DNA of 22,128 nucleotides from a virus. Below, in pieces: positions 9,893 to 16,859 of this stretch. The notes beneath the pieces were generated by a model. That model worked only from the letters and a program-made list of their open reading frames with translations, did not search any database and was not told the DNA's origin. Every line of letters starts with the position of its first letter. Position 1 is the stretch's first letter. The DNA is taken from positions 1 through 22,128 of IMG/VR virus record IMGVR_UViG_3300010392_001217. One strand, 5' to 3'. A program made the translations under genes and the position numbers.

Positions 9893-12429
9893 ACAAGCTT
9901 GTCTTTCTCGTGCTGATGTTGCCCTCCCTGGTGTTTGGCCAGGATGTGTGTGAGGCCATTTCCATTGGTGGACCGACAACAGTGGCAGACGGTGCCTGGT
10001 CGGATCCGGCGACCTGGGGCGGCGCTGTGCCCGGAGCTGGTGAAAACGCGGAGCTCCGTCACGCGGTTACCGTCACTGATGCCACCATCGGGCAGCTGCT
10101 GGTGTGGGGCGATCTATCCGTAAATGGTCAACTTAACGCCAGTGGTTCAGTCGTTGTTTGCCCGGGTGGCTCCCTGGCTGGTGTCCGTGGGCAGATCGCC
10201 TTCGACGTCGACGATGATCAGCTGTCCGTAGGCAATACCCAGCCTGGCCCCGTGGCATCGATGCCGGATTTCCATCCGGACGATATCGGTTTGTGGGTTG
10301 TGGGTGGCAGCGTGGATCTGGCCGGCCCCGAGGTGACCGCCTGGGTGGATGTGGATCCTGCAGGCCAGCTCACCGACTTCGAGTATGGCTTGCGGCGCGC
10401 CGAAGCAATAAGCCCTGCAGGGACAGCGACACTGGCATCGATCCCGGTGGGCTGGATCCCGGGCGACCAGCTGGTCATCACCACCGAGCAGGGCCAGAGC
10501 AGCCAGGCTACCCTGGATGCAATTGACGGCCGACAAATTGAATTCACCGCCGAGACGGCACTGACTGGCTACGCGCTCGAGTACCAGGGCACCGTGGTCG
10601 TGCCGAAGATCGGCAACTTGTCCCGTCGCTTCCAGGTAGTCAGCCGCCAGGTAACACCAGGCAGCACCAATCACCGCGCCCACGTCATTGCCATGGGCGG
10701 CGCCACGGTCAACCTGCGCTACGTTGAGTTTCGCAACCTGGGGCCCCGGGGGATCCTTGGCAGGTATCCGGTGCATCTGCACCTGCTGCAGGAGACCACC
10801 GCAGCCGTGGTGGGCAACTCGATCTGGCAGGACGTGGCAGAAGGCGGTAACCGCTGGATCTCGATCCACGCCACCCAGGGCGCCACGGTAAGTGGCAATG
10901 TGATGTTTCGCAGCCTGGGCCACGGCGTCTTCATGGAAGACCGCGCGACCTACGACAACCAGGTGACCGGGAATCTGACCGTGGACCTGCAGCACGGGCA
11001 CTTCAATCGACCAGGCAGGGGCGAGAAGGAATTTTACGAGGAAATCCCGGACATTCTGGACGAAGAAATTTTCGGCGGAACCAGCGAGGCCTCGAACCAT
11101 TTCTGGACCCGGCAGGGCAACAACCTGGACGACAACGTGTCGGTGGGTTACATCGACGACTGGCCAGGCAACCGATTCCCGCACTCAAACGGCATGGTGA
11201 TCCTGCCGAGTGACAACCCCGCGCCCACGACAGTGAACAACTACCAATGCCTGGGCTGCGGTGGTTTCGGCACCTGGTCCTACGTGGAACAGCTCGCGGA
11301 ATTCAAGGGCCTGCTGGCCACCTACAACCGCACCAATGGCTGGTACCCGGTACTGAACAACACGCAGCTGACCGATAGCCTGCTGGCCATGAATGGTCGC
11401 TCTACCTCCTGGGCTGGGCAGATATTTCTCAATAGCTCTGACGCGCGGGTAATCAACTCCCACCTGGTGGGCGGCATCGGCGTCCATAGCCATTACTTCG
11501 GCTCAACCACGTTTGAGGGTGGCAGCATCAACGCAGCCTATCCGCTCGACCAGTCATACTGGGAGACCGTGACCCGGGTCAATGGCACCGAGATTACCGC
11601 TACTCAGGATCTGTTTTATCGACGCTACCCCAACCTGAAGCGCAACTCACCGGTACCCGTCTGGTTCACAGGGGCAGCCCTCAACGGAGCGCCGCTGGAT
11701 GGCATGTACGTGCGCACCCCGGAACATGCCCGCTATTTCGAGACTATAGGCAGCCCCAAGTACAGCGGCCAGGAAGTGGTGCCCGAGCAAGGCTACTTCC
11801 TGGAAAAGGCAGTGATCCCCGGCCTGGGCTACTACGGCACCGCCTACTACCGCTCAGTGACTCCGGTCGGCGAGCAAGAGGGGCAGGCCTCCTACCCGTA
11901 CGAACACGAGGCAGGCTACAACGCCAGCATTGCCGCGGGAAATCTTGGCTACCCGCATGCGTTCCCCGCAGGGCAGTACGTGGTCCGCTACTACCGCTCC
12001 AAGGGCGGGGAGCTGGTCCGGGAAGAGACTGTGCAGCTGGGTGACGCTGCGCCGCCACCCAATACTCCACCGGTCGCTATGATCGGGTTGTCGCAATCGG
12101 TCTTTACTGACACCGACGGGGAACCCGGTGAAACGATTGATTTAGCCGGCACGGCAGAAGATGCCGACGGCGTGGTTGAGATTGTGGAGTGGCTGCTCGA
12201 CGGTGAGCTGGTCAGCACCCTCCTGGAAGCCCAAGTGCTTGTCAGTGATGGCGAGCACGACCTGGAGCTGCACGTGACGGACGACGACGGTGACACCGCC
12301 ATCGATGCCGCCACCATCACGGTGGAGCCGGCACCGGTAGAACCGCCCGAGGTGATCCTGAAGGAAGACATACTGCAGATCCTCGAGGACGGCTTCGACG
12401 GCATTCTGGATCAGATTCGGGCGCTGTAG
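9889..12429 (+). CDS. Secreted G8-domain beta-helix protein (CEMIP/TMEM2-like) with C-terminal Ig/PKD-like domain
   Basis: 846 residues from ATG 9889, which overlaps the upstream stop (ATGA); an in-frame ATG at 9856 would put 11 residues before the signal. MNKLVFLVLMLPSLVFGQ is a clear Sec signal peptide with cleavage after FG. Residues about 35-150 form a G8 domain (ADGAWSDPATWGGAVPGAGE, then IGQLLVWGDLSVNGQLNAS). Next comes a right-handed beta-helix with family landmarks GRYPVHLHLL (about 290-299) and GHGVFMEDRATYDNQVTGN (about 344-362), matching the G-(K/R)-YP-(I/V)-H-(F/L)-H and GHxxFxED-x-x-x-x-N patterns of CEMIP/TMEM2 hyaluronidases and fibrocystin. Residues about 725-815 are PKD/Ig-like (DAAPPPNTPPVAMIGLS; DLELHVTDDDGDTA). 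It probably binds or cleaves a polysaccharide outside the cell. A tail spike is less likely because of the signal peptide; a conversion or biofilm-related factor is possible. Confidence 0.75.
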   Translation: MNKLVFLVLMLPSLVFGQDVCEAISIGGPTTVADGAWSDPATWGGAVPGAGENAELRHAVTVTDATIGQLLVWGDLSVNGQLNASGSVVVCPGGSLAGVRGQIAFDVDDDQLSVGNTQPGPVASMPDFHPDDIGLWVVGGSVDLAGPEVTAWVDVDPAGQLTDFEYGLRRAEAISPAGTATLASIPVGWIPGDQLVITTEQGQSSQATLDAIDGRQIEFTAETALTGYALEYQGTVVVPKIGNLSRRFQVVSRQVTPGSTNHRAHVIAMGGATVNLRYVEFRNLGPRGILGRYPVHLHLLQETTAAVVGNSIWQDVAEGGNRWISIHATQGATVSGNVMFRSLGHGVFMEDRATYDNQVTGNLTVDLQHGHFNRPGRGEKEFYEEIPDILDEEIFGGTSEASNHFWTRQGNNLDDNVSVGYIDDWPGNRFPHSNGMVILPSDNPAPTTVNNYQCLGCGGFGTWSYVEQLAEFKGLLATYNRTNGWYPVLNNTQLTDSLLAMNGRSTSWAGQIFLNSSDARVINSHLVGGIGVHSHYFGSTTFEGGSINAAYPLDQSYWETVTRVNGTEITATQDLFYRRYPNLKRNSPVPVWFTGAALNGAPLDGMYVRTPEHARYFETIGSPKYSGQEVVPEQGYFLEKAVIPGLGYYGTAYYRSVTPVGEQEGQASYPYEHEAGYNASIAAGNLGYPHAFPAGQYVVRYYRSKGGELVREETVQLGDAAPPPNTPPVAMIGLSQSVFTDTDGEPGETIDLAGTAEDADGVVEIVEWLLDGELVSTLLEAQVLVSDGEHDLELHVTDDDGDTAIDAATITVEPAPVEPPEVILKEDILQILEDGFDGILDQIRAL

Positions 12430-13127
12430 TGACCGCCCCGGTTATCGAAAATTTTTCAACGTTCAAACAGGAAGAAACCACAGCCCTTGCCGTCAATGAC
12501 CCGTCGGGTGTCTCTGTCGGTGACCTGCTGCTGCTGCCAATCAACGCCGGTGACAGCACCGTTGCTTTCGGCGGCCTGAGCAACTTCACGTCGATAGCTG
12601 ATGACACGTATTCGTTCGGTGTCGCCCGCTCGGGGTTGTACTACCGAATAGCGGATCGGACTGCCGCCGATTCGGTGACCATCACACGGGCCAGCGCCCA
12701 GTGGACCGCCGCGACGATGTACCGGATCAGCGGCGTAGACACGGAAAACCCGATCCACAAAAGCACACTCTCTGCAGATCGGTTCAACGGGGATCCGCTC
12801 ACCTCGGACTCAGTAACAACGACGGTTGATGACTGCCTGATCATGGTCTTCTCGGGATCCTCAATCTGTAAGATTGGGTCGACCTTCACCGTCAGTGAGG
12901 GCTCACTGGACCAGCACGAAGACTGCTTCCCGTTCCTGATGGCGAATAAGGCACTTACCGGCCAGGCCACCGACGGGGACTGGGACTTTGCGGTAAGCGG
13001 CGCTGGCATCTACCAGCGGACCCAGTTTATGACCATTGCAATCGCACCTGGTGCGGCGCCAGCTGGCAGGTCGGTTAATTCAAGCCTTATTCACCGCATG
13101 CCCATGCGGCACATGCTTACGAGGTAA
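12429..13127 (+). CDS. Putative fibre or adhesin protein, beta-sandwich type
   Basis: 232 residues from a GTG whose first base is the last base of the previous TAG stop. The sequence (MTAPVIENFSTFKQEETTAL, then VSVGDLLLLPINAGDSTVAF) alternates hydrophobic and polar residues throughout, as in jelly-roll or beta-sandwich proteins found beside phage fibres. Landmarks are GDLLLLPIN and TWxxAxMYRISGVDTENPIH-like strands. The C-terminal SSLIHRMPMRHMLTR is a short basic tail of the kind seen at the end of tail-associated proteins. No enzyme motif. Coupling to the G8 gene suggests joint function at the cell surface or virion tip. Family not recognised with confidence. Confidence 0.6.
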   Translation: MTAPVIENFSTFKQEETTALAVNDPSGVSVGDLLLLPINAGDSTVAFGGLSNFTSIADDTYSFGVARSGLYYRIADRTAADSVTITRASAQWTAATMYRISGVDTENPIHKSTLSADRFNGDPLTSDSVTTTVDDCLIMVFSGSSICKIGSTFTVSEGSLDQHEDCFPFLMANKALTGQATDGDWDFAVSGAGIYQRTQFMTIAIAPGAAPAGRSVNSSLIHRMPMRHMLTR

Positions 13128-13130
13128 ACA

Positions 13131-13586
13131 ATGCGACGCTACTCCGTTTCGTTCACTGAAGTGTCAGTTACAGCCCAGCAGGACCTGTTTCAGCTGGAAG
13201 CCAACACCGTGCCGCTCATCCTGCTTGGCGTGTTTCTCAGCCAGTCGGGTGACGTGGGTGACGCCGAGGCAGAAGGCCTTTCGATTCAGATTGCCCGGGT
13301 CACTGACGCGGTGACCAACGACGTGGCAGAAGTTCTCCTTGACGGTGGTGACGGCGCTGCCAACGCGGACCTGGCAATCAACGAGACCACCGAGCTGACT
13401 ACCGGGAAAACGGTACTGCATTCGGAGGTCTGGCACGTGCAGAACGGCAGTTTTATCTACCTGCCGACACCTGAAATTCAAATTGTGGGAGAGGTGAACA
13501 ATGCCCTGGTGGTGAATCTGAACACGACGCCAGCTGATGCCCTGGTGATGAGCGGTACCTGTTATTTCGCTGAAATGGGCAGTTAA
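13131..13586 (+). CDS. Putative minor structural or fibre-associated protein
   Basis: 151 residues, ATG 13131 with GAGG upstream. The sequence (MRRYSVSFTEVSVTAQQDLF, QLEANTVPLILLGVFLSQSG) is beta-rich, with GEVNNALVVNLNTTPADALV near the end, resembling small phage structural proteins built as a single beta-sandwich. No signal peptide, membrane span or catalytic motif. It is in the fibre-like block between the G8 gene and the repeat protein. Exact place in the virion unknown. Confidence 0.6.
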   Translation: MRRYSVSFTEVSVTAQQDLFQLEANTVPLILLGVFLSQSGDVGDAEAEGLSIQIARVTDAVTNDVAEVLLDGGDGAANADLAINETTELTTGKTVLHSEVWHVQNGSFIYLPTPEIQIVGEVNNALVVNLNTTPADALVMSGTCYFAEMGS

Positions 13587-13588
13587 CC

Positions 13589-14935
13589 ATGGGTTATGGC
13601 GTTTTCCGGCGCCGGCCCTGGCATCACTACTACCTGAGACGCCGGCCTGCAACCAGGCCGTTTAAGGCTGCCACCGGCACAATCGCCAGCAGCGCGGTTG
13701 CCTCGGCATCGCTGTCGACGCTCTCTGGCAGGCTTACCCAGGTCCAGGCCCAGGCTGAAGGGGGGTTCTCGGAGCAGCACACCACTGCCAGGAACCCGGG
13801 CCTGGACACCCAGGCAGCCGGCGGCAGTGTCTATCAGCACACCAGCAGCCGCTCCCGGAGCATCAGCAGCCAGGCGCAAAGTGACGATAGTCACCAACAC
13901 GCCACGGGCAGGAATGGGCAAGGGGTTGCCGAGGCAGTCGGCTCGACCCAGGTTGTTCACACAACCGCCAGGTCAGGCCAGATTGCCAGCACGGCCAGCT
14001 CGTCGACGAGCGTCAGCGGATCCGCCGCACCATCGCGGTCTACGTCGGCCGAGGCGAGCTCGTCAACGGTCTTCGTCCACACGACGAGCCGTAGCAATCA
14101 GCTGAGCACCACGGCAGCTGGTGACGATAGTCACCAACATGCCACGGGCAGGAATGGGCAGGAGGCTTCCGAGGCAGCAGGCTCGACCCAGGTTGTTCAC
14201 ACAACCGCCAGGTCAGGCAGCATTGCCAGCTCAGCAACAGCGACGGCAGCGCTGTCCACGTCGGCCGAGCCGGCGCGCACAACGTCAGCCACCGCGTCTG
14301 GCAGCTCGTCGTTCGCGCACACCACCAGCCGATCTAACCAGGTTGTCACCGCCGCCGACGGTGAGCACACGCTGGAGCACGCCACTGGCAGGACAGCGGC
14401 GACCAGCTCCCAGGGGTCTGGCAGCGGCACTGTGCAGCACAGCCCGGGCAAGACTGGGCAGAGCTCGACCCAGGCAGCCGATGGTAGCGCCCTGGCCCAC
14501 ACGACTGGGCGATCAGGCCAGATTGCCAGTTCAGCCAGCTCAAGTACGAGCATTGAAGGCAGCACTGCGGTCATTGCCTTTGGCAGCATCAGCAGCCAGG
14601 CCACGGCACAGGCATCGCTATCGCATGTTGCCGGCAGGCAGGCCTCTGCCGTCAGCGAGGCGCAAGGCAGCTCGACGAGTGCTCATGAGACCGCCAGGTT
14701 TGGCACGGTCACGACGGCGGCCACTGCTGCCAATGATGAGACCGTCACCACAAGCCGCAGCGGATCCACGGCAAGCCAGGCGTCGGGTGGTTTCGCCTTC
14801 ACCTACATTGGCTACAACGAAGCCGATGTGATCAGCACCATCGCGCTGACCGGCTCGATTGTTTCGGCGGTGAGTGTGACAGGAACAATTACGCAGGAAA
14901 TCGCCGTGAATGGATACCTGGAACCCGCCGCATGA
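13589..14935 (+). CDS. Ser/Thr/Ala/Gly-rich repeat protein (about 20-aa repeats), putative fibre or adhesin
   Basis: 448 residues, ATG 13589. After a basic head (MGYGVFRRRPWHHYYLRRRP) almost the whole chain is repeats of about 20 residues, consensus H-(T/A)-(T/S)-x-R-(S/N)-G-Q-x-(A/S)-(S/T)-x-A-x-(G/S)-S-x-x-x-x. Clear copies begin HATGRNGQGVAEAVGSTQVV, HTTARSGQIASTASSSTSVS and HATGRNGQEASEAAGSTQVV. Two units form a higher-order period of 240 bp; one 110-bp stretch occurs twice at DNA level. The C-terminus (YNEADVISTIALTGSIVSAV, then SVTGTITQEIAVNG) is non-repetitive and beta-like. Such composition suggests a rigid stalk or solenoid in a tail fibre, perhaps a receptor-binding arm whose length can vary. 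No signal peptide, so it is more likely virion-attached than secreted. Recombination between copies could change repeat number. Confidence 0.6.
   Translation: MGYGVFRRRPWHHYYLRRRPATRPFKAATGTIASSAVASASLSTLSGRLTQVQAQAEGGFSEQHTTARNPGLDTQAAGGSVYQHTSSRSRSISSQAQSDDSHQHATGRNGQGVAEAVGSTQVVHTTARSGQIASTASSSTSVSGSAAPSRSTSAEASSSTVFVHTTSRSNQLSTTAAGDDSHQHATGRNGQEASEAAGSTQVVHTTARSGSIASSATATAALSTSAEPARTTSATASGSSSFAHTTSRSNQVVTAADGEHTLEHATGRTAATSSQGSGSGTVQHSPGKTGQSSTQAADGSALAHTTGRSGQIASSASSSTSIEGSTAVIAFGSISSQATAQASLSHVAGRQASAVSEAQGSSTSAHETARFGTVTTAATAANDETVTTSRSGSTASQASGGFAFTYIGYNEADVISTIALTGSIVSAVSVTGTITQEIAVNGYLEPAA
13881..13990 (+). repeat. 110-bp direct repeat, copy 1
   Basis: Differs from copy 2 (14121-14230) at about 10 of 110 positions. 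The offset is exactly 240 bp, four 60-bp (20-codon) units. Each copy begins with the perfect hairpin GTGAC-GATA-GTCAC. The identity at third codon positions suggests recent duplication or gene conversion inside the fibre-like gene. Confidence 0.85.
14121..14230 (+). repeat. 110-bp direct repeat, copy 2
   Basis: Second copy of the repeat at 13881-13990, in the same reading frame, beginning with the same GTGAC-GATA-GTCAC hairpin. Confidence 0.85.
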
Positions 14936-15246
14936 TTGAGATCTACGAGAACGAGAAAATAGTTTTCTCCGTGACCACGGACGAATCGATCACCGGCGCC
15001 ACCGAGCTGAAGTATGTGCTGGCCAAGCAGCGCAAGAGCCCCACGGCTGTGATCACTAAGACCCTGGGCAGTGGCGTGACCATCACTGGCTCAAACACCT
15101 TCACTGTCGAGCTGGATCCGGAAGACACCGACGGCAAGGCCGGCACCTACCAGCACCAGGCCAGGGTGACCGATGCCACCGGAGATCCCAACACCATCAG
15201 GTTGACCGATGAGGTCGTGAAGATTCACAAAACATACGCAGACTGA
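14932..15246 (+). CDS. BppU-like Ig-fold phage structural protein
   Basis: 104 residues, ATGA overlap with the repeat-protein stop. The sequence IYENEKIVFSVTTDESITGA, TELKYVLAKQ, then TITGSNTFTVELDPEDTDGK and AGTYQHQARVTDATGD follows the BppU/phage Ig-like plan: an ITGATELKY strand, a V-x-L-x-x-x-DT turn, and a (A/G)-G-(T/K)-Y-x-(H/Y)-Q-x-x-x-x-D strand near the end. Such domains connect receptor-binding proteins or fibres to baseplates. A role as adaptor for the fibre-like proteins encoded next to it is plausible, but not proven. Confidence 0.65.
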   Translation: MIEIYENEKIVFSVTTDESITGATELKYVLAKQRKSPTAVITKTLGSGVTITGSNTFTVELDPEDTDGKAGTYQHQARVTDATGDPNTIRLTDEVVKIHKTYAD

Positions 15247-15261
15247 CCGAGGACGAGAAAC

Positions 15262-15855
15262 ATGCCTTTTACAATTGCAGGACTGAACAAGATGCTGGAC
15301 AACCTGGGTGCCGTGGAAGCGAGGTTGCACGATGGCTACCCGGATGACGCTGGTGACAACGAGCTGACGATTGCCTCACCTGAGATCTACAGCCGCCAGT
15401 CAATCGCGTTTTCTGCCGCATCAGCAGGAGCCATCGATAGCAGCAGCCAGCCTGCCTTCGATGTGCCAGCCGGCACGACACTGCGCTGGGTTTCACTGTG
15501 GGATAACTCCAGCCCACAGACCTGCCTGCAGTTCGCTCCCCTGGGAGAGAGCCAGCTGACCTACACGGTCGACTCTGGCGCAGACACCATTGACTCCACG
15601 TCCCACGGGCTGAGCAATGATGACCTGGTGGTGTTCTATGCAGGCACTGCACCAGGTGGGTTGACGGAAGGCCAGGTCTATCACGTGATCAATGCCAACG
15701 CCAATGACTTCCAGGTGGCAGCCACGCAGGGTGGCTCGGCCATCAACCTGACCGACACCGAGAACGGCTCCAAGCTTTCGCAGATTGTTCCGGAGACCTA
15801 CGGCGCCCAGGGTACCTTCACCCTGTCTGATGCGGATCTGTCACTGACTCGCTAA
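15262..15855 (+). CDS. Putative tail-fibre or virion surface protein
   Basis: 197 residues, ATG 15262 with GAGG before it. The N-terminal half (MPFTIAGLNKMLDNLGAVEA, then ELTIASPEIYSRQSIAFSAA and FDVPAGTTLRWVSLWD) matches a recurrent small phage structural protein in which a short helix, an ARLHDGYP-like loop and a VPAG-x-T strand occur. The C-terminal half (DTIDSTSHGLSNDDLVVFYA, GGLTEGQVYHVINANANDFQ, VAATQGGSAINLTD) is a tail-fibre repeat-like domain seen in many phage fibres (HGL-x-x-x-D-x-V; G-x-x-YxV-x-x-A-x-x-x-F). It closes the fibre-like block before the HNH gene. Confidence 0.7.
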   Translation: MPFTIAGLNKMLDNLGAVEARLHDGYPDDAGDNELTIASPEIYSRQSIAFSAASAGAIDSSSQPAFDVPAGTTLRWVSLWDNSSPQTCLQFAPLGESQLTYTVDSGADTIDSTSHGLSNDDLVVFYAGTAPGGLTEGQVYHVINANANDFQVAATQGGSAINLTDTENGSKLSQIVPETYGAQGTFTLSDADLSLTR

Positions 15856-15859
15856 GCCT

Positions 15860-16198
15860 ATGCCAAAGGCCATCCCCCTCTACCGCAACCTGTTTGCTAA
15901 GACCAAGCCGAGGCGACGCCACGGCTGGGATCACGGCCGCAGGACGACAACCAGTCGAGGGTATGGCTACCAGTGGCAGCGGCTGCGTAAGCAGATCCTG
16001 GTCAGGGATTCGTACCTGTGTCAGCCCTGCAAGCGGCGGGGTGTGTTGCGTCAGGCCACCGAGGTCGACCACATCAAGCCCAAGGCCCAGGGCGGGCAGG
16101 ACAACGAAGAGAACCTGCAATCTATCTGCAAAGCCTGCCATCAGAGCAAGACTGGCAGCGAACAGAGGGTCGAAAGTGGCACCGCTACAGCCCAGTAA
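15860..16198 (+). CDS. HNH endonuclease
   Basis: 112 residues. RGYGYQWQRLRKQILVRDSY precedes CQPC (C54, C57), followed by EVDHIKPKAQGGQDNEENLQ (D70-H71, then the N85-L motif) and SICKACHQSKT (C90, C93, H94). This is a complete HNH/beta-beta-alpha-metal site with a structural zinc ribbon. HNH proteins directly upstream of the small terminase in HK97-type phages stimulate cos cleavage by the terminase in several studied systems, so it is probably part of packaging. The next gene starts 100 bp downstream, after a structured GC-rich gap. Confidence 0.9.
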   Translation: MPKAIPLYRNLFAKTKPRRRHGWDHGRRTTTSRGYGYQWQRLRKQILVRDSYLCQPCKRRGVLRQATEVDHIKPKAQGGQDNEENLQSICKACHQSKTGSEQRVESGTATAQ

Positions 16199-16298
16199 CC
16201 ATGCGGGGTAGGGGCGGGTCAAAACTTCAGACGGGTACCCGGACTGACCGCCGCCCAGTCTAATTTTTTTGTCGACAGAATTTTAGGATCAGCCAATT
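16199..16298. other. Structured GC-rich gap between HNH and terS: candidate cos region or terminator
   Basis: The gap contains GGGGCGGGTC (16211-16220) and its near inverted complement GACCGCCGCCC (16246-16256), with the perfect palindrome CGGGTACCCG (16232-16241) in the loop and a run of seven T at 16264-16270. Phages with an HNH-terS-terL order often have their cos site in this gap. The same bases could form an imperfect terminator hairpin, although the T-run is displaced by seven bases from the stem. The terS ribosome-binding site AGGA is at 16285-16288. Confidence 0.4.
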
Positions 16299-16847
16299 TT
16301 GGGACGCCACCGACAACCGAGAGAAAAAGCGAAGGCCAACGGGGCGTTCGATGAGCACCCGGGCCGGTACGGCGAGGAAGAACCGCCGAAGCATTCCGAG
16401 CCGCTTGGCGATCCGCCGAAGTTCCTGACCGCTGCACAGAAAAAACTCTGGCTCGAGATCGCCGACTGCGGGCTGCCCGAAGTTTTTACCAAGGGCGACA
16501 GGCTCTCGGTGGAGCAGGCCGTGCTCCTGCTGGCCGAAGTGCGCGACGCGGAGAAACACAACAAGACCGTGCCCCGCCAGCGAAAGGCCTGGAACGAACG
16601 GCTCAAGCAACTGGAGGCCAAGTTCACAGCCGAGAAAACAGCAACCGGGCGGAAGGCCGCCCAGGCAGCAATCAAAAACCACCACAAAATCTATCCACTC
16701 TACCAAAGAGTGCCGACTGCGAGGCTTCAGCTGCTTCGCGGGTATTTCGCCACGTTCGGCATGAACCCGACAGACCGCCAACGGCTGCGGGTTCCGGAGC
16801 TCGGCGACAAACCTGGCAAGACTGATGGTTTTATCCCGCTGCACTAA
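16299..16847 (+). CDS. terS: Terminase small subunit (P27-like)
   Basis: 182 residues from a TTG start with AGGA 10 bases upstream. The N-terminus is the usual flexible basic stretch of phage small terminases (MGRHRQPREKAKANGAFDEH). It is followed by PLGDPPKFLTAAQKKLWLEI, where the P-P-x-x-L-(T/D)-x-x-x-(Q/R)-x-xW motif is diagnostic of the P27 (Terminase_4) family. Its C-terminal part (TARLQLLRGYFATFGMNPTD, then RQRLRVP) matches the family's terminal L-x-x-FGM-(T/N)P-x-x-R-x-R-(L/V). It recognises the packaging site and presents DNA to the large subunit encoded 12 bp downstream. A TTG start may lower expression relative to the large subunit. Confidence 0.85.
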   Translation: MGRHRQPREKAKANGAFDEHPGRYGEEEPPKHSEPLGDPPKFLTAAQKKLWLEIADCGLPEVFTKGDRLSVEQAVLLLAEVRDAEKHNKTVPRQRKAWNERLKQLEAKFTAEKTATGRKAAQAAIKNHHKIYPLYQRVPTARLQLLRGYFATFGMNPTDRQRLRVPELGDKPGKTDGFIPLH

Positions 16848-16859
16848 TGAGTCGTAGCG

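Noticed and set aside
9889-9905. ACAAGCTTGT at the start of the G8 gene as a fourth operator
   Set aside because: The half-sites match but the five-base spacer is missing, so it does not fit the operator pattern and is probably coding coincidence.
10147-11184. 345-codon open frame on the minus strand inside the G8 gene
   Set aside because: No ribosome-binding site or family resemblance. It mirrors the GC-rich codon pattern of the plus-strand gene, which has a signal peptide and recognisable domains.
13881-14230. Repeated hairpin and spacing in the repeat gene as a CRISPR-like array
   Set aside because: The repeats are in frame, of 60-bp period and diverge gradually; there are no unique spacers and no cas genes.
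14121-14831. 236-codon alternative plus frame inside the repeat protein
   Set aside because: Very rich in Arg and Pro, as expected from the off-frame reading of Ser/Thr/Ala codons; no start signal.
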